Below, piece by piece: positions 16,951-27,416 of a stretch of 64,000 nt of DNA. Both the position numbers and the translations under genes were made by a program. Position 1 is the first letter of the stretch; the number at the start of each line of letters is the position of its first letter. The stretch covers positions 62,001 to 126,000 of the forward strand of contig JAWLBM010000002.1 in the NCBI GenBank assembly GCA_041687675.1, given 5' to 3'. The notes below the pieces were generated by a model. It worked only from the letters and a program-made list of their open reading frames with translations, was not told the DNA's origin and ran no database searches. This stretch comes from JAWLBM01 sp041687675. Its GTDB lineage: Bacteria; Pseudomonadota; Alphaproteobacteria; Rhizobiales; Pleomorphomonadaceae.

Positions 16951-17316
16951 TCAGGGGACCTGGCTGACGACGTGGGCCTTACGGTCCTGGACGATGCGGA
17001 TGATCGCCGAGGCGTCGGCCAGGTCGTCGACGTAGTCGGTGACCGTCTCGGCGAAAATCGCGGCGAGCGCGTCGAAGGCCTCGTCGTCGATCCTCAGGTG
17101 GGCGTGGATCTCGTGGAGTTCCTGGTCGGTATAGCTCCTCGGCCCGCCCATGACCGCCGAAATGAACTTGGCCTGATGCTCCACCAGCCGACGCATGTCG
17201 ACAGTCGCGAAATAGGGGGCGAGCCGCTCGGATTCGAGCACGCGGTCGTAGAAGTCGATCACGAGGCGGGACACCGCCGCGTAACCGCCGACCCTATCGA
17301 ACAGCGATCCGCTCAT
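16951..17316 (-). CDS. truncated haemoglobin, group I (trHbN-like)
   Basis: A 121-residue haem protein, usual length for the 2-on-2 globins. It shows the group I pattern: LFDRVGGYAAV start, B10 Tyr (FYDRV, Tyr23), E-helix EHQAKFISAVMGGP (His47/Gln48 region) and proximal F8 His in HAHLRI (His73). Such proteins bind O2 or NO and often act as NO dioxygenases. The GGAG in front of the start is 10 nt away, and a strong 10-bp stem-loop sits just upstream of it. The gene follows a DUF1127 gene on the same strand; its stop is 6 bp from the convergent SARP-type gene. Confidence 0.9.
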   Translation of the reverse strand: MSGSLFDRVGGYAAVSRLVIDFYDRVLESERLAPYFATVDMRRLVEHQAKFISAVMGGPRSYTDQELHEIHAHLRIDDEAFDALAAIFAETVTDYVDDLADASAIIRIVQDRKAHVVSQVP

Positions 17317-17333
17317 GGCTTGAAATCTCCGGC

Positions 17334-17370
17334 TGCGCCCGCATTATCCCGCCGGGACCCTGCGGGCGCA
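17334..17370 (-). other. 10-bp stem-loop between DUF1127 and truncated haemoglobin genes
   Basis: TGCGCCCGCA (17334-17343) is the exact complement of TGCGGGCGCA (17361-17370), with a 17-nt loop that itself contains CCCGCCGGG. On the minus strand it lies between the DUF1127 stop and the trHb ribosome binding site. No T-run follows, so attenuation, mRNA stabilisation or processing is as likely as termination. Confidence 0.55.
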
Positions 17371-17390
17371 ACCGTTCCGTGCCCGGCACC

Positions 17391-17573
17391 TCAGAACGAG
17401 CGCCCGTGCCGGACGGCGTGGTCGATGCTGCCGCGGTCGAGGCCGATGTCGCGCAGCGCGGTGTCGCTCAGCGACCGCAGCACCGCTGCGTCCCGATGGC
17501 GGACGTAAGCACGGCGGACGCCGTCGGCGGCCGAGGCGATGATGCTGCGGCGGGACTGCTGGAAGTCGGTCAT
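17391..17573 (-). CDS. DUF1127 small protein
   Basis: A 60-residue protein of the DUF1127 family, recognised by its C-terminal motif LRSLSDTALRDIGLDRGSID. DUF1127 proteins are short, basic and common in alphaproteobacteria; some bind RNA and take part in small-RNA maturation or phosphate and carbon adaptation. The start is fixed by AAGGAGA 6-7 nt upstream of ATG (17571-17573). It may be co-transcribed with the truncated haemoglobin gene 74 nt downstream. Unlike the second DUF1127 gene at 35399, no CCTCCTCCC-loop hairpins follow it. Confidence 0.88.
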   Translation of the reverse strand: MTDFQQSRRSIIASAADGVRRAYVRHRDAAVLRSLSDTALRDIGLDRGSIDHAVRHGRSF

Positions 17574-17830
17574 TGTCGGGTCTCCTTCACGTTGTGGACG
17601 GTCCGTTGCGCCGTCCGATGAGACCGTTATCCCCTCCGACCGTTGTCTCCGGCGTTTGATCGACAGTGGTTTCTTGCACCCGTCCGCCGGCGCCCGTGCT
17701 TCACACGCATCCCTCTCGCCGCCGGCCCGCGGATTCCACGGTCGCACCCACGCTCCCTTCCATGGCGCGCGCGCATCCCTGTCGCCATCGAAGCCCGGGA
17801 CCTCGCGTCCCACGGACGGAAGACACGACC

Positions 17831-19201
17831 ATGAACGCACACACCTCCACATTCCGGTCCGCCGGCGCGGCCGCGGCCGGCCCGCGAACTGCCGCAAGGG
17901 CTCCGACCGGCGAGGCCAGGGGCCTCCTGTCCGCGGCGATCCCGTTCGCGGCGGCCGGCCTCCTCCACATGGCGATCACGCTCACAGACAGCGCGATGAT
18001 CGCCCTCGTCGGCGCCGACGCGCTGGCGACCAGCGCCCTCGTCAGCGACTCGCGGGCGCTGGTGTTCTACTTTGTCGGCGGGGGATTCGCGGCCCTGGCC
18101 CCCCTGATGGCCGCGGCGCGGGACGACCCGGCGGCGCTCCGCCGGATGTACGCCTCGGGCTTCGGGCTCGCCGTGATGATGACGCTCGCCGGCGTTCCGC
18201 TGGTGATGTCGCTCGGCTGGACGCTGCCGATGGCCGGCATCGCGATGCCCGACCCGGAGGGCGCGGTCGCCTACTCGGTGGCCATCGCCTTCGCCTGCGC
18301 GGCGATGATCTTCGCCCAGTTCCTGCGGAGCGTGCTGGCTCCGCTCGGCCGCGGCCGGGTGGTCGTCGTCGCCATGGCGGCGGCGGTGCCGATCAACGCG
18401 CTGGCCAACTGGGTGCTGATGTTCGGCCCCGGGGGCCTGCCGGCGCTGGGGCTCGCCGGCGCGGGCTACGGGACGGCTGTGGCCTATGCGGCGGTGACCG
18501 TGTGGCTGGCGATCGTCTGCTCGCGCGAGCTCGACCTGCCGCTCTTGCGGTCGGTGACGCTGCGCCCGCGCGGGCTCGGCCCGCTCGCCGCGGCGACGGT
18601 GATGACCGGCTTCGGTCTCCTCTGCGAGACCGGGCTCTACATGGTCGGCACCCTGGTGGGCGGCCTCGCCGACCCCGCCGCCACCGCCGAGCACGTGGTC
18701 GCCCTCCGCTTCCTCGGCACCTGCTACTGCGTCTTCGTCGGGCTCGGCCAGGCCGCCTCCATCGCCGCGGCGCGGCCGTCGGGGCGCGCCGACCCGGGCG
18801 CGGCCGCGCGGACGGCGCTCGTCGCCACGCTGATCGTCGGTGGAGTGGCGGCGATCGCCGCGGAGGTGATCGTGCCGGAACTGATCGTCGCCGCCTTCCC
18901 GGCGCCGGAGGTCGATCCGACGCTGCTGGCGACCTACGTCGCCGCCACCCTGATCGTCCTCGCCTTCGCGGTGACCGGGCTGAGCAGCCTGCGCGGCGCC
19001 GGCCGGGTCCGGGCCACGGCGGTGATCTCCGCGGCGGGATACTGGGGCGTCGGCGCGAGCACCCTCGCGGTGCTGGCGGCCACGGGTCCGGTCGGGCTCA
19101 CGGACGTGTGGACCTCGCTCTTCACCGGGACCGCGGCGACGGCCGCGGCCTCCTGGGCGCTCCTCGTCTGGGGCGCCACGCCGAGGCGGGCGACGGCCTG
19201 A
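17831..19201 (+). CDS. MATE family efflux transporter
   Basis: A 456-residue integral membrane protein with about twelve hydrophobic segments in the two-bundle MATE layout. The N-terminal half has AIPFAAAGLLHMAITLTDSA and SDSRALVFYFVGGGFAALA; the repeat in the second half begins near AAATVMTGFGLLCETGLYMV. MATE proteins export cationic drugs or metabolites using Na+ or H+ gradients. The open frame extends upstream to 17666, but the ATG at 17831 with GGAAGA before it starts just ahead of the first helix. The N-terminal 25 residues are Ala/Arg-rich and cytoplasmic. Substrate unknown. Confidence 0.85.
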   Translation: MNAHTSTFRSAGAAAAGPRTAARAPTGEARGLLSAAIPFAAAGLLHMAITLTDSAMIALVGADALATSALVSDSRALVFYFVGGGFAALAPLMAAARDDPAALRRMYASGFGLAVMMTLAGVPLVMSLGWTLPMAGIAMPDPEGAVAYSVAIAFACAAMIFAQFLRSVLAPLGRGRVVVVAMAAAVPINALANWVLMFGPGGLPALGLAGAGYGTAVAYAAVTVWLAIVCSRELDLPLLRSVTLRPRGLGPLAAATVMTGFGLLCETGLYMVGTLVGGLADPAATAEHVVALRFLGTCYCVFVGLGQAASIAAARPSGRADPGAAARTALVATLIVGGVAAIAAEVIVPELIVAAFPAPEVDPTLLATYVAATLIVLAFAVTGLSSLRGAGRVRATAVISAAGYWGVGASTLAVLAATGPVGLTDVWTSLFTGTAATAAASWALLVWGATPRRATA

Positions 19202-19208
19202 GACAAAT

Positions 19209-19232
19209 CGGCGGCGGATGCTTCCGCCGCCG
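19209..19232. terminator. bidirectional hairpin between convergent genes
   Basis: CGGCGGCGGA (19209-19218) pairs perfectly with TCCGCCGCCG (19223-19232) around a TGCT loop. It fills the 32-bp gap between the MATE gene (+) and the Rieske oxidoreductase gene (-). T-runs are absent on both sides. Confidence 0.5.
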
Positions 19233-19233
19233 G

Positions 19234-20763
19234 TCAGCCCGGCGGCTCGCGCCGGGCAAGCGGCGAGATGGCCGGGCCGTTCAGCACCGCGCCGTCGACG
19301 CCGAACTGGGAACCGTGGCAGGGGCAGTCCCAGCAGCGCTCCAATTCGTTCCAGTGCACGTGGCAGCCGGCGTGGGTGCAGATCCCCGAGTGGACGTGGG
19401 CCGTACCGGCCGCGTCCTTGTAGACGGCGAGGAGTTCGCCGCCGGCGCGGATCAGGGCCCCCTCGCCCGGCGCCACCTCCTCGACCGACTTCCGCTCGCC
19501 ATGGGTGAGCCGGCCGGCGAGGTTCTTCACCACCGCCATGTTCTCCGACACGAGGTCGCGCAGCGCCCGGAGCGGTACCCGCCCCGGATCGCAGACGGGC
19601 CGAAGCGGGTTCTCCCGGCCGGCGACCAGGTCGGCGATCAGCATCGCCCCCATCACCCCGTTGGTGATGCCCTGGCCGGAATCGCCGGTGTGCACGAAGA
19701 CGTTGCGGTTGCCGGGATTGCGGCCGCTGAACGGCAGGTCGTCGGACGGCTCCATCACCTGGCCGGACCAGCGGGCGACCACCTCGCCGGCGACCGGATA
19801 GTGCCTGCGCGTCCAGGCCTCGACCTCCTCGAAGCGACCGGCGTGGTCGTGCACGGCCCCGGGCCGGTGGTCGCCGCCGCCGACGATCAGCACCATGCCC
19901 TCGCCGTCCTCCTGCAGGCGGACGTAGTGATAGTCCTCGCGGCTGTCGGAGAGGAGCACGTCGGGGACGGCGCCGCGCTCCACCCGGAAGGCCATGGCGT
20001 AGGTCCGGTAGGGCGCCTGCTTGCCGTGGATGGCGACGAGATCGTTCACGGGGGAATTGGTGGCGACCACCGCCCAGCCCGCGTCGAGGGTGACGCCGGC
20101 GGCGGTCTCGATCCGGACTCGGCCGTCCTTCTCCTCGACGGAGGTCACCGGCGTGTCGCCATGGAGCCGTGCACCCTCGCGGCGAAGAGCAGCGACCAGT
20201 CCGCCCAGGTAGTGGAGCGGGTGGAAGCGGGCCTGGCCCGGGAAGCGCAGCGCCGGGCCGAGCGGCGCACTGGGCATCGGCGCCCGGTCCACCTTCTCGA
20301 CCGTGGTGAAGCCGATGCGGTGGCAGGCCTCGAGTTCGCGGTCGATGAGGGCGGGGTCGTCGCCTTCGGCCAGGGCGACGTACTCGTCGATGCGCCGGAA
20401 GGAGCAGTCGATCGCCTCCTCCTCGACGATCCCCTCGATCCGGTCGATCGCCGCCGCCTGCCCGCGCTGCCAGTGCGCCGCGGCTTCCTCGCCGCGAACG
20501 GCGATGAGCTCGTGGTACCAGTCGTCCAGCGAGGCCGTAAGGTGGGCTGTGGTACGGCTGGTCATGCCGCCGCCGAAGGCGCCGCGGTCGAGGACCACGA
20601 CCGAAAGTCCGGCCTTGGCGAACTCGTAGGCCGCGGAGAGGCCGGCGATCCCGGCACCGATCACCGCGACGTCGAAGCTGCCGCCCGCAGCGAGCGGGAC
20701 CGGCCGCTCCAGCTTGGCGGTGGTCATCCAGTAGGATCGGGTGCGTTCCTGCTCGACGTTCAT
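19234..20763 (-). CDS. FAD-dependent oxidoreductase with C-terminal Rieske [2Fe-2S] domain
   Basis: A 509-residue DAO-fold flavoenzyme fused to a Rieske domain. FAD binding is at VAVIGAGIAGLSAAYEFAKA (about residues 32-51). The C-terminal Rieske domain (about 415-505) has both halves of the cluster site: CTHAGC with His in the C-x-H pattern, and CWDCPCHGSQF giving C-x2-H. The N-terminal 25 residues precede the Rossmann fold. This architecture (glycine/D-amino-acid-oxidase-like plus Rieske) is widespread but poorly characterised. GAGGGAG lies 7 nt before the ATG. A 42-codon gene ends 61 nt upstream on the same strand and may be co-transcribed. Confidence 0.9.
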   Translation of the reverse strand: MNVEQERTRSYWMTTAKLERPVPLAAGGSFDVAVIGAGIAGLSAAYEFAKAGLSVVVLDRGAFGGGMTSRTTAHLTASLDDWYHELIAVRGEEAAAHWQRGQAAAIDRIEGIVEEEAIDCSFRRIDEYVALAEGDDPALIDRELEACHRIGFTTVEKVDRAPMPSAPLGPALRFPGQARFHPLHYLGGLVAALRREGARLHGDTPVTSVEEKDGRVRIETAAGVTLDAGWAVVATNSPVNDLVAIHGKQAPYRTYAMAFRVERGAVPDVLLSDSREDYHYVRLQEDGEGMVLIVGGGDHRPGAVHDHAGRFEEVEAWTRRHYPVAGEVVARWSGQVMEPSDDLPFSGRNPGNRNVFVHTGDSGQGITNGVMGAMLIADLVAGRENPLRPVCDPGRVPLRALRDLVSENMAVVKNLAGRLTHGERKSVEEVAPGEGALIRAGGELLAVYKDAAGTAHVHSGICTHAGCHVHWNELERCWDCPCHGSQFGVDGAVLNGPAISPLARREPPG

Positions 20764-20824
20764 CGGGGCTCCCTCGGCTGTCCGCTGACAAACAGCGGAT
20801 CGGGCCGCGAGTTCCCCGGGGGGA

Positions 20825-20953
20825 TCACCGGGCGCGAGGGGCTCCAGGCCGACGGAACAGGCCCGAGAGGAAGGCGCCGAGCGCCTCGGCGCGGAGCCGC
20901 TCCGCCTCGCGGCGCAGTCGCTGGTGGTCGAGATTGTGCAGGTCGTTCATCAT
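20825..20953 (-). CDS. 42-residue basic helical protein, unknown function
   Basis: Small gene from tandem ATGs (20948-20953) to TGA (20825-20827). The product is highly charged and helical (HQRLRREAERLRAEALGAFL) with an amphipathic SGLFRRPG stretch and an Arg-rich end. ACGGAG lies 8 nt before the first ATG, good support for translation. It resembles short alphaproteobacterial proteins with an R-x-E-A-x-x-L pattern near a C-terminal FR motif, but I do not recognise a named family. It lies upstream of the FAD/Rieske gene; a small hairpin TCCGCTG/CAGCGGA (20781-20799) lies between them. Confidence 0.6.
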   Translation of the reverse strand: MMNDLHNLDHQRLRREAERLRAEALGAFLSGLFRRPGAPRAR

Positions 20954-21404
20954 CGCAAAGGCTCCGTTCACGCCCCAGATATGGTGCATCCGGCGCCATG
21001 CGAGAAGTGAAATGCCGGGAAGTCAGAGCTGCGCCTGGCGCATGACTTCCAGGCACCGCAGCCGAATTTTCGGCTCTGCCGCACGCGCCGGCCGCCGCAA
21101 TCAAAAGCTGTAACACTCCGAAATGTTTTGTCATCGAACCCGCGCGACGGGAGCGGGGTTGAGAAGGCGTTGCACGAAGGCGCTTCGGCCCGATTAGCTG
21201 ATGTAAGTCGCAGTTTGTTCCTTGGACGCACTCTTTTTTTCAGGACGTTCCGCTTGATCGAGGCCGCCGCCCAGGGCTCCAGGGCGGCGGCCTTCGATCA
21301 AGGGCCGCCAGTCGGCGGATTTCACGGCCCCGGGGGCTTGCGGTCTCCACAGCCGGGCGGGCAGTGTGACGGTCGCGCATGCCCCCAGCCCCGCCCGGAC
21401 CTCG
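20954..21404. promoter_or_regulatory. 451-bp gap with three inverted repeats, upstream of marC
   Basis: No gene is visible. Three structured elements are. First, GGAAGTCA (21018-21025) with TGACTTCC (21043-21050), enclosing TGCGCC/GGCGCA. Second, AGCCGAATTTTCGGCT (21060-21075), a 7-bp stem with TT loop. Third, a long stem in which CTTGATCG and GGCCGCCGCCC (21253-21272) pair with GGGCGGCGGCC and CGATCAAG (21282-21302), 19 bp interrupted by A versus TT. A T7 run at 21234-21240 lies just upstream of the long stem, not downstream, so it is not a normal plus-strand terminator. The AT-rich parts (21100-21240) probably hold the promoters for the 42-residue gene (-) and marC (+). Confidence 0.5.
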
Positions 21405-22055
21405 ATGCTCGACTATCTCCTCAACGCCTTCGCGACGCTGCTCGTGGTCATCGACCCGATCGGCCTCGCGCCGATCTTCCTCGCGGTCACCAGGGGCGCG
21501 CCGGCGGATATCCGCCGCACTATCGCGGTGCGGGCTTCCATCATCGCCTCGGCGATCCTGGTCGCCTTCGCGCTCACCGGCACGGCCGTGCTGACATTCC
21601 TCGGCATCTCGCTGGCGGCCTTCCGGATCGCCGGCGGCCTGCTGCTCTTCTGGATCGCCTTCGAGATGGTTTTTGAGCGGCGGGAGAAGCGCAAGCAGGC
21701 GAGTGCCGAGCAGGCCTTGCAGCACGATCACCCGGCGCTGAAGGCCTCGGCGCTGGAGGAGATGCGGCAGATCGCCGTGTTCCCGCTGGCGATCCCGCTG
21801 ATCGCCGGTCCCGGCGCCATCTCGGCGACGATCCTGATGGCGAGCCAGGCCCCCGACACGGTGGCGCTCGGCCTGCTGATCCTGATCGTGCTGGGCCTGA
21901 TCGCCAGCTGCCTCCTCGTCTTCGTCGCGGCCGAGCGCGTCGACCGGTATCTCGGCGATACCGGCCGCAGCGTGCTGACACGGCTCCTCGGCGTGCTGCT
22001 CGCCGCCCTCTCCGTCCAGTTCGTGGCGGACGGGGTGAAGGCGATCATGGCCTGA
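21405..22055 (+). CDS. MarC family integral membrane protein
   Basis: A 216-residue polytopic protein. The family signature is at the start (LLNAFATLLVVIDPIGLAPI), followed by AFRIAGGLLLFWIAFEMVF and, after a cytoplasmic loop, IAVFPLAIPLIAGPGAISAT. Six hydrophobic helices in a 3+3 repeat are visible. MarC proteins were once thought to give multidrug resistance, which was not confirmed; function is unknown. ATG at 21405 fits family N-termini; an in-frame GTG at 21366 would add 13 residues and has a G-rich stretch before it. Convergent with pgm, 12 bp apart. Confidence 0.88.
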   Translation: MLDYLLNAFATLLVVIDPIGLAPIFLAVTRGAPADIRRTIAVRASIIASAILVAFALTGTAVLTFLGISLAAFRIAGGLLLFWIAFEMVFERREKRKQASAEQALQHDHPALKASALEEMRQIAVFPLAIPLIAGPGAISATILMASQAPDTVALGLLILIVLGLIASCLLVFVAAERVDRYLGDTGRSVLTRLLGVLLAALSVQFVADGVKAIMA

Positions 22056-22067
22056 GGCGGCCCCGCC

Positions 22068-23699
22068 TCAGGTGATCACGTCCGGCGCGTCCCGGCCCGT
22101 GCGGTCGCGGATCCCGGCGAGTTCGTCCGCCGCGCGGATCACCGGCTCCAGCGCCTCCTGCGCGTCCATGCCGTGGCGGGAGGCGTCCGGCTCGTAGCGC
22201 TCGAGATAGACGCGCAGCGTCGCGCCCTCGGTGCCCGTGCCGGAGAGACGGAAGACGAGGCGCTCGCCGCCGGCGAACATCACCCGGATCCCCTGCCCCG
22301 TCGTCACCGAGCCGTCGACCGGGTCGTGGTAGGCGAAGTCGTCCGCCGCCTCGATCTCGAGCCCGGCCACCGTCCGGCCGGGCAGCGACGGCAGCATGTC
22401 GCGAAGGCGCGACATCAGCCCCTCGGCCGCCTCGGTGTCCACCGCCTCGTAGTCGTGGCGGGTGTAGAAGGTGCGGCCGAACTCGGCCCAGTGCCCGTCC
22501 TGGACCGCCTTCATCGACACGCCCCGGACGGCGAGGATGTTGAGCCAGAGCAGCACCGCCCACAGCCCGTCCTTCTCGCGCACGTGGTCGGACCCGGTGC
22601 CGGCGCTCTCCTCGCCGCAGAGCGTGCAGCGGCCGGCGTCGAGCAGGTTGCCGAAGAACTTCCAGCCCGTCGGCGTCTCGTAGCAGTCGATGCCGAGCTT
22701 CTCCGCCACCCGGTCGACGGCCCGGCTCGTCGGCATCGAGCGGGCGACGCCCTTGAGTCCGCCGCGGTAGCCCCTGGCGAGGTGGGCGTTGGCGGCGAGC
22801 ATGGCGAGGCTGTCGGAGGGCGTCACCACGGCGCCGCGGCCGAGCACGATGTTGCGGTCGCCGTCGCCGTCCGAGGCGGCGCCGAAGTCGGGCGCCCCGG
22901 GCGAGGCCATCAGGTCGTAGAGCTCGCGGGCGTAGATCGGGTTGGGGTCCGGGTGCCCGCCGCCGAAATCGGGCAGCGGCGTGCCGTTGACCACCGTGCC
23001 CGGCGCGGCGCCGAGCCGGCGCTCGAGGATCTCCGTCGCATAGGGGCCGGTGGCCGCGTGCATGGCGTCGAAGCGCATGGTGAAGCCGGAGGCGAACATC
23101 GCCCGGATTGCGTCGAAGTCGAACAGCTCCTCCATCAGCGCGGCGTAGTCCGCCACCGGATCGACGATCGACACCGTGCAGCCGTCCACCACCGTGTCGC
23201 CGATCGCCGACAGGTCGACGTCGGGCACGTCCGCCATCTCCCAGGCGGTGATGGTCTTCGTCTTCTCGAAGATCGCCGAGGTCACGCTCTCCGGCGCCGG
23301 GCCGCCGTTGGAACCGTTGAACTTGACGCCGAAGTCGCCGTCCTCGCCGCCCGGATTGTGGCTCGCCGACAGGATCACGCCGCCGAAGGCCCCGGTCCTG
23401 CGGATCACGTTGGAGGCCGCCGGCGTGGAGAACAGGCCGTTCTGGCCGACGATCAGCCGGGCGGCGCCGTTCGCCACCGCCATCTTGATGATCGTCTGGA
23501 TCGCGCTGTCGTTGAAGAACCGGCCGTCGCCGCCGACCACCAGGGTCTTGCCGGAAATGCCGCCGACCCCGTCGAAGATCGACTGGACGTAGTTCTGCAG
23601 GTAGCCGGGCTCCATGAACACCCGGGTCTTCTTGCGCAGCCCGGAGGTGCCGGGCTTCTGGCCGGCGATGGGCTTCGTGGACGTGGTGGTTGCGCTCAT
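22068..23699 (-). CDS. pgm: alpha-D-glucose phosphate-specific phosphoglucomutase
   Basis: Interconverts glucose 1-phosphate and glucose 6-phosphate, linking glycolysis to glycogen and polysaccharide synthesis. The 543-residue protein is the usual length of eukaryote-like bacterial Pgm. The phosphoserine loop is SASHNPGG with Ser113, the metal loop is ASDGDGDRNIV, the sugar-binding loop CGEESAGTGSDH, and the phosphate-binding loop RLSGTGTEG near the C-terminus; all are intact. It is the last gene of the glgC-glgA-glgX-pgm operon, 18 nt after glgX. Confidence 0.96.
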   Translation of the reverse strand: MSATTTSTKPIAGQKPGTSGLRKKTRVFMEPGYLQNYVQSIFDGVGGISGKTLVVGGDGRFFNDSAIQTIIKMAVANGAARLIVGQNGLFSTPAASNVIRRTGAFGGVILSASHNPGGEDGDFGVKFNGSNGGPAPESVTSAIFEKTKTITAWEMADVPDVDLSAIGDTVVDGCTVSIVDPVADYAALMEELFDFDAIRAMFASGFTMRFDAMHAATGPYATEILERRLGAAPGTVVNGTPLPDFGGGHPDPNPIYARELYDLMASPGAPDFGAASDGDGDRNIVLGRGAVVTPSDSLAMLAANAHLARGYRGGLKGVARSMPTSRAVDRVAEKLGIDCYETPTGWKFFGNLLDAGRCTLCGEESAGTGSDHVREKDGLWAVLLWLNILAVRGVSMKAVQDGHWAEFGRTFYTRHDYEAVDTEAAEGLMSRLRDMLPSLPGRTVAGLEIEAADDFAYHDPVDGSVTTGQGIRVMFAGGERLVFRLSGTGTEGATLRVYLERYEPDASRHGMDAQEALEPVIRAADELAGIRDRTGRDAPDVIT

Positions 23700-23717
23700 G
23701 ATCGGCGTCTCCCCGCG

Positions 23718-25876
<2,159 letters not shown>

Positions 25877-25880
<4 letters not shown>

Positions 25881-27343
25881 TCGCCGCCGCGCTCGAGGTC
25901 CGGGCCGCCGACGGTGGCGCGATAGAGGGCGAGGTATTCATCCGCCGAGGCCTCCCAGCCGACCGGATGGCCCATCGCCCGCTGCTGGATGCGCCGCCAG
26001 GCCTTGCGGTCGGCGAACAGGGCGAAGGCCCGCTCGAGGGCGAAGCCGAGGCCGGCCGCCGTCACCGGCGAGAACTGCAGCCCGGTGGCGACGCCCGCCC
26101 GCAGCGCCGCCTCGTTGGCGTCGATGACGGTGTCGGCGAGGCCGCCGGTGCGCGCCACGATCGGCAAGGTGCCGTAGCGCAGCCCGTAGAGCTGGGTGAG
26201 GCCGCAGGGCTCGAAGCGCGACGGGATCAGGATCGCCTCGGCGCCGGCCTGGATCAGGTGCGCGAGCGGCTCGTCGTAGCCGATGGTGACCGAGATCCGC
26301 CCCGGGTTCAGCGCGGCGGCGTCACGGAAGGCCCGCTCCAGCCCCGGCTCGCCGGCCCCGAGCAGCGCCAGCTGGCCGCCGCGGGCGACGATGCTCTCCA
26401 CGTGCGGCAGCAGCAGGTCGAGCCCCTTCTGGCCGGTTAGCCGGCTGACCACCGCGAAGACCAGGGCGTCCGGATCGCCCTCGAGGCCCATGGTCGCCTG
26501 CAGCGCCGACTTCGCCTTGGCCTTGCCGCCGATCTTGCGGGCGCTGTAGCCGCCGGGCACGAAGGGATCCGTGGCCGGATCCCAGATGTCGGTGTCGATG
26601 CCGTTGAGGATGCCCGAGAGCACGTCGGCGCGGTCGTCCAGCACCCCTTCCAGGCCCATCCCGAACTCCTTGGTCCGCAGTTCGCGCGCATAGGTCGGGC
26701 TGACGGTGGTGATCCGCTGCGAGAAGACGAGGCCCGCCTTCAGAAAGGAGCACTGGCCGTAGAACTCCAGGCCGGCCGGCGTGAACACCCACGGCGGCAG
26801 CCCGAGCTGGGGAAACAGGTGACCGCCGCAAAGGCCCTGGAAGGCGATGTTGTGGATGGTGAAGACCGTCGGCGGAAACGGGCCGTCGCTGGCCTCCATG
26901 TAGGCCGGCACGAGTCCCGCCTGCCAGTCGTGCGCATGGACGAGATCGGGGCGGAAGTCGTCGATGCCGAAGCGGCCGACCGCGGCGCCGATGGCCGAGA
27001 GCGCGGCGAAACGGACCGGGTTGTCCTGCCAGTCCTGGCCGTCAGGCGAGAGGTAGGGCGAGCCCGGCCGGTCGAAGAGGTGCGGCGCGTCGAGGGCCAG
27101 AACCTTGAGCCCCTCCGCCGTGGTGCCGCCGAGGAGCCGCCCGCTGCCGCCGAACACGTCCGGGTAGGAGGCGACCGGGGCCACGTCCTGCAGCCGGCCG
27201 GTGACGCCGCGGTAGGCCGGGATCATCACGCGGACATCCAGCCCCAGTCTTCCGAGCGCCAGCGGCAGGGCGCCGACCACGTCGGCGAGCCCGCCCGTCT
27301 TCACGAGCGGGTAGCATTCGGAGGCGACGAAGAGGATTCGCAC
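25877..27343 (-). CDS. glgA: glycogen synthase (ADP-glucose)
   Basis: Transfers glucose from ADP-glucose to the non-reducing end of alpha-1,4-glucan. The 488-residue GT5 enzyme has the N-terminal ADP-glucose motif KTGGLADVVGALP (Lys15) and the C-terminal nucleotide-binding region IPSRFEPCGLTQLYGLRYGT with the conserved Glu. Length is normal. It lies 73 nt downstream of glgC, with a GC-rich bulged stem (GGGCCGGGCG/CGCCCGGGCCC) in the gap, and overlaps glgX by four bases. Confidence 0.96.
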
Positions 27344-27416
27344 AGGAGGGAGGCCCTTCTCGGGGGAACGAGGCGCGGGCCGGGCGTCCCTCGCCCGGGC
27401 CCACCGGTCGGTCGCG

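Noticed and set aside
17666..17830. Upstream extension of the MATE frame
   Set aside because: Arg/Pro-rich and without a binding site; the ATG at 17831 starts just before the first helix.
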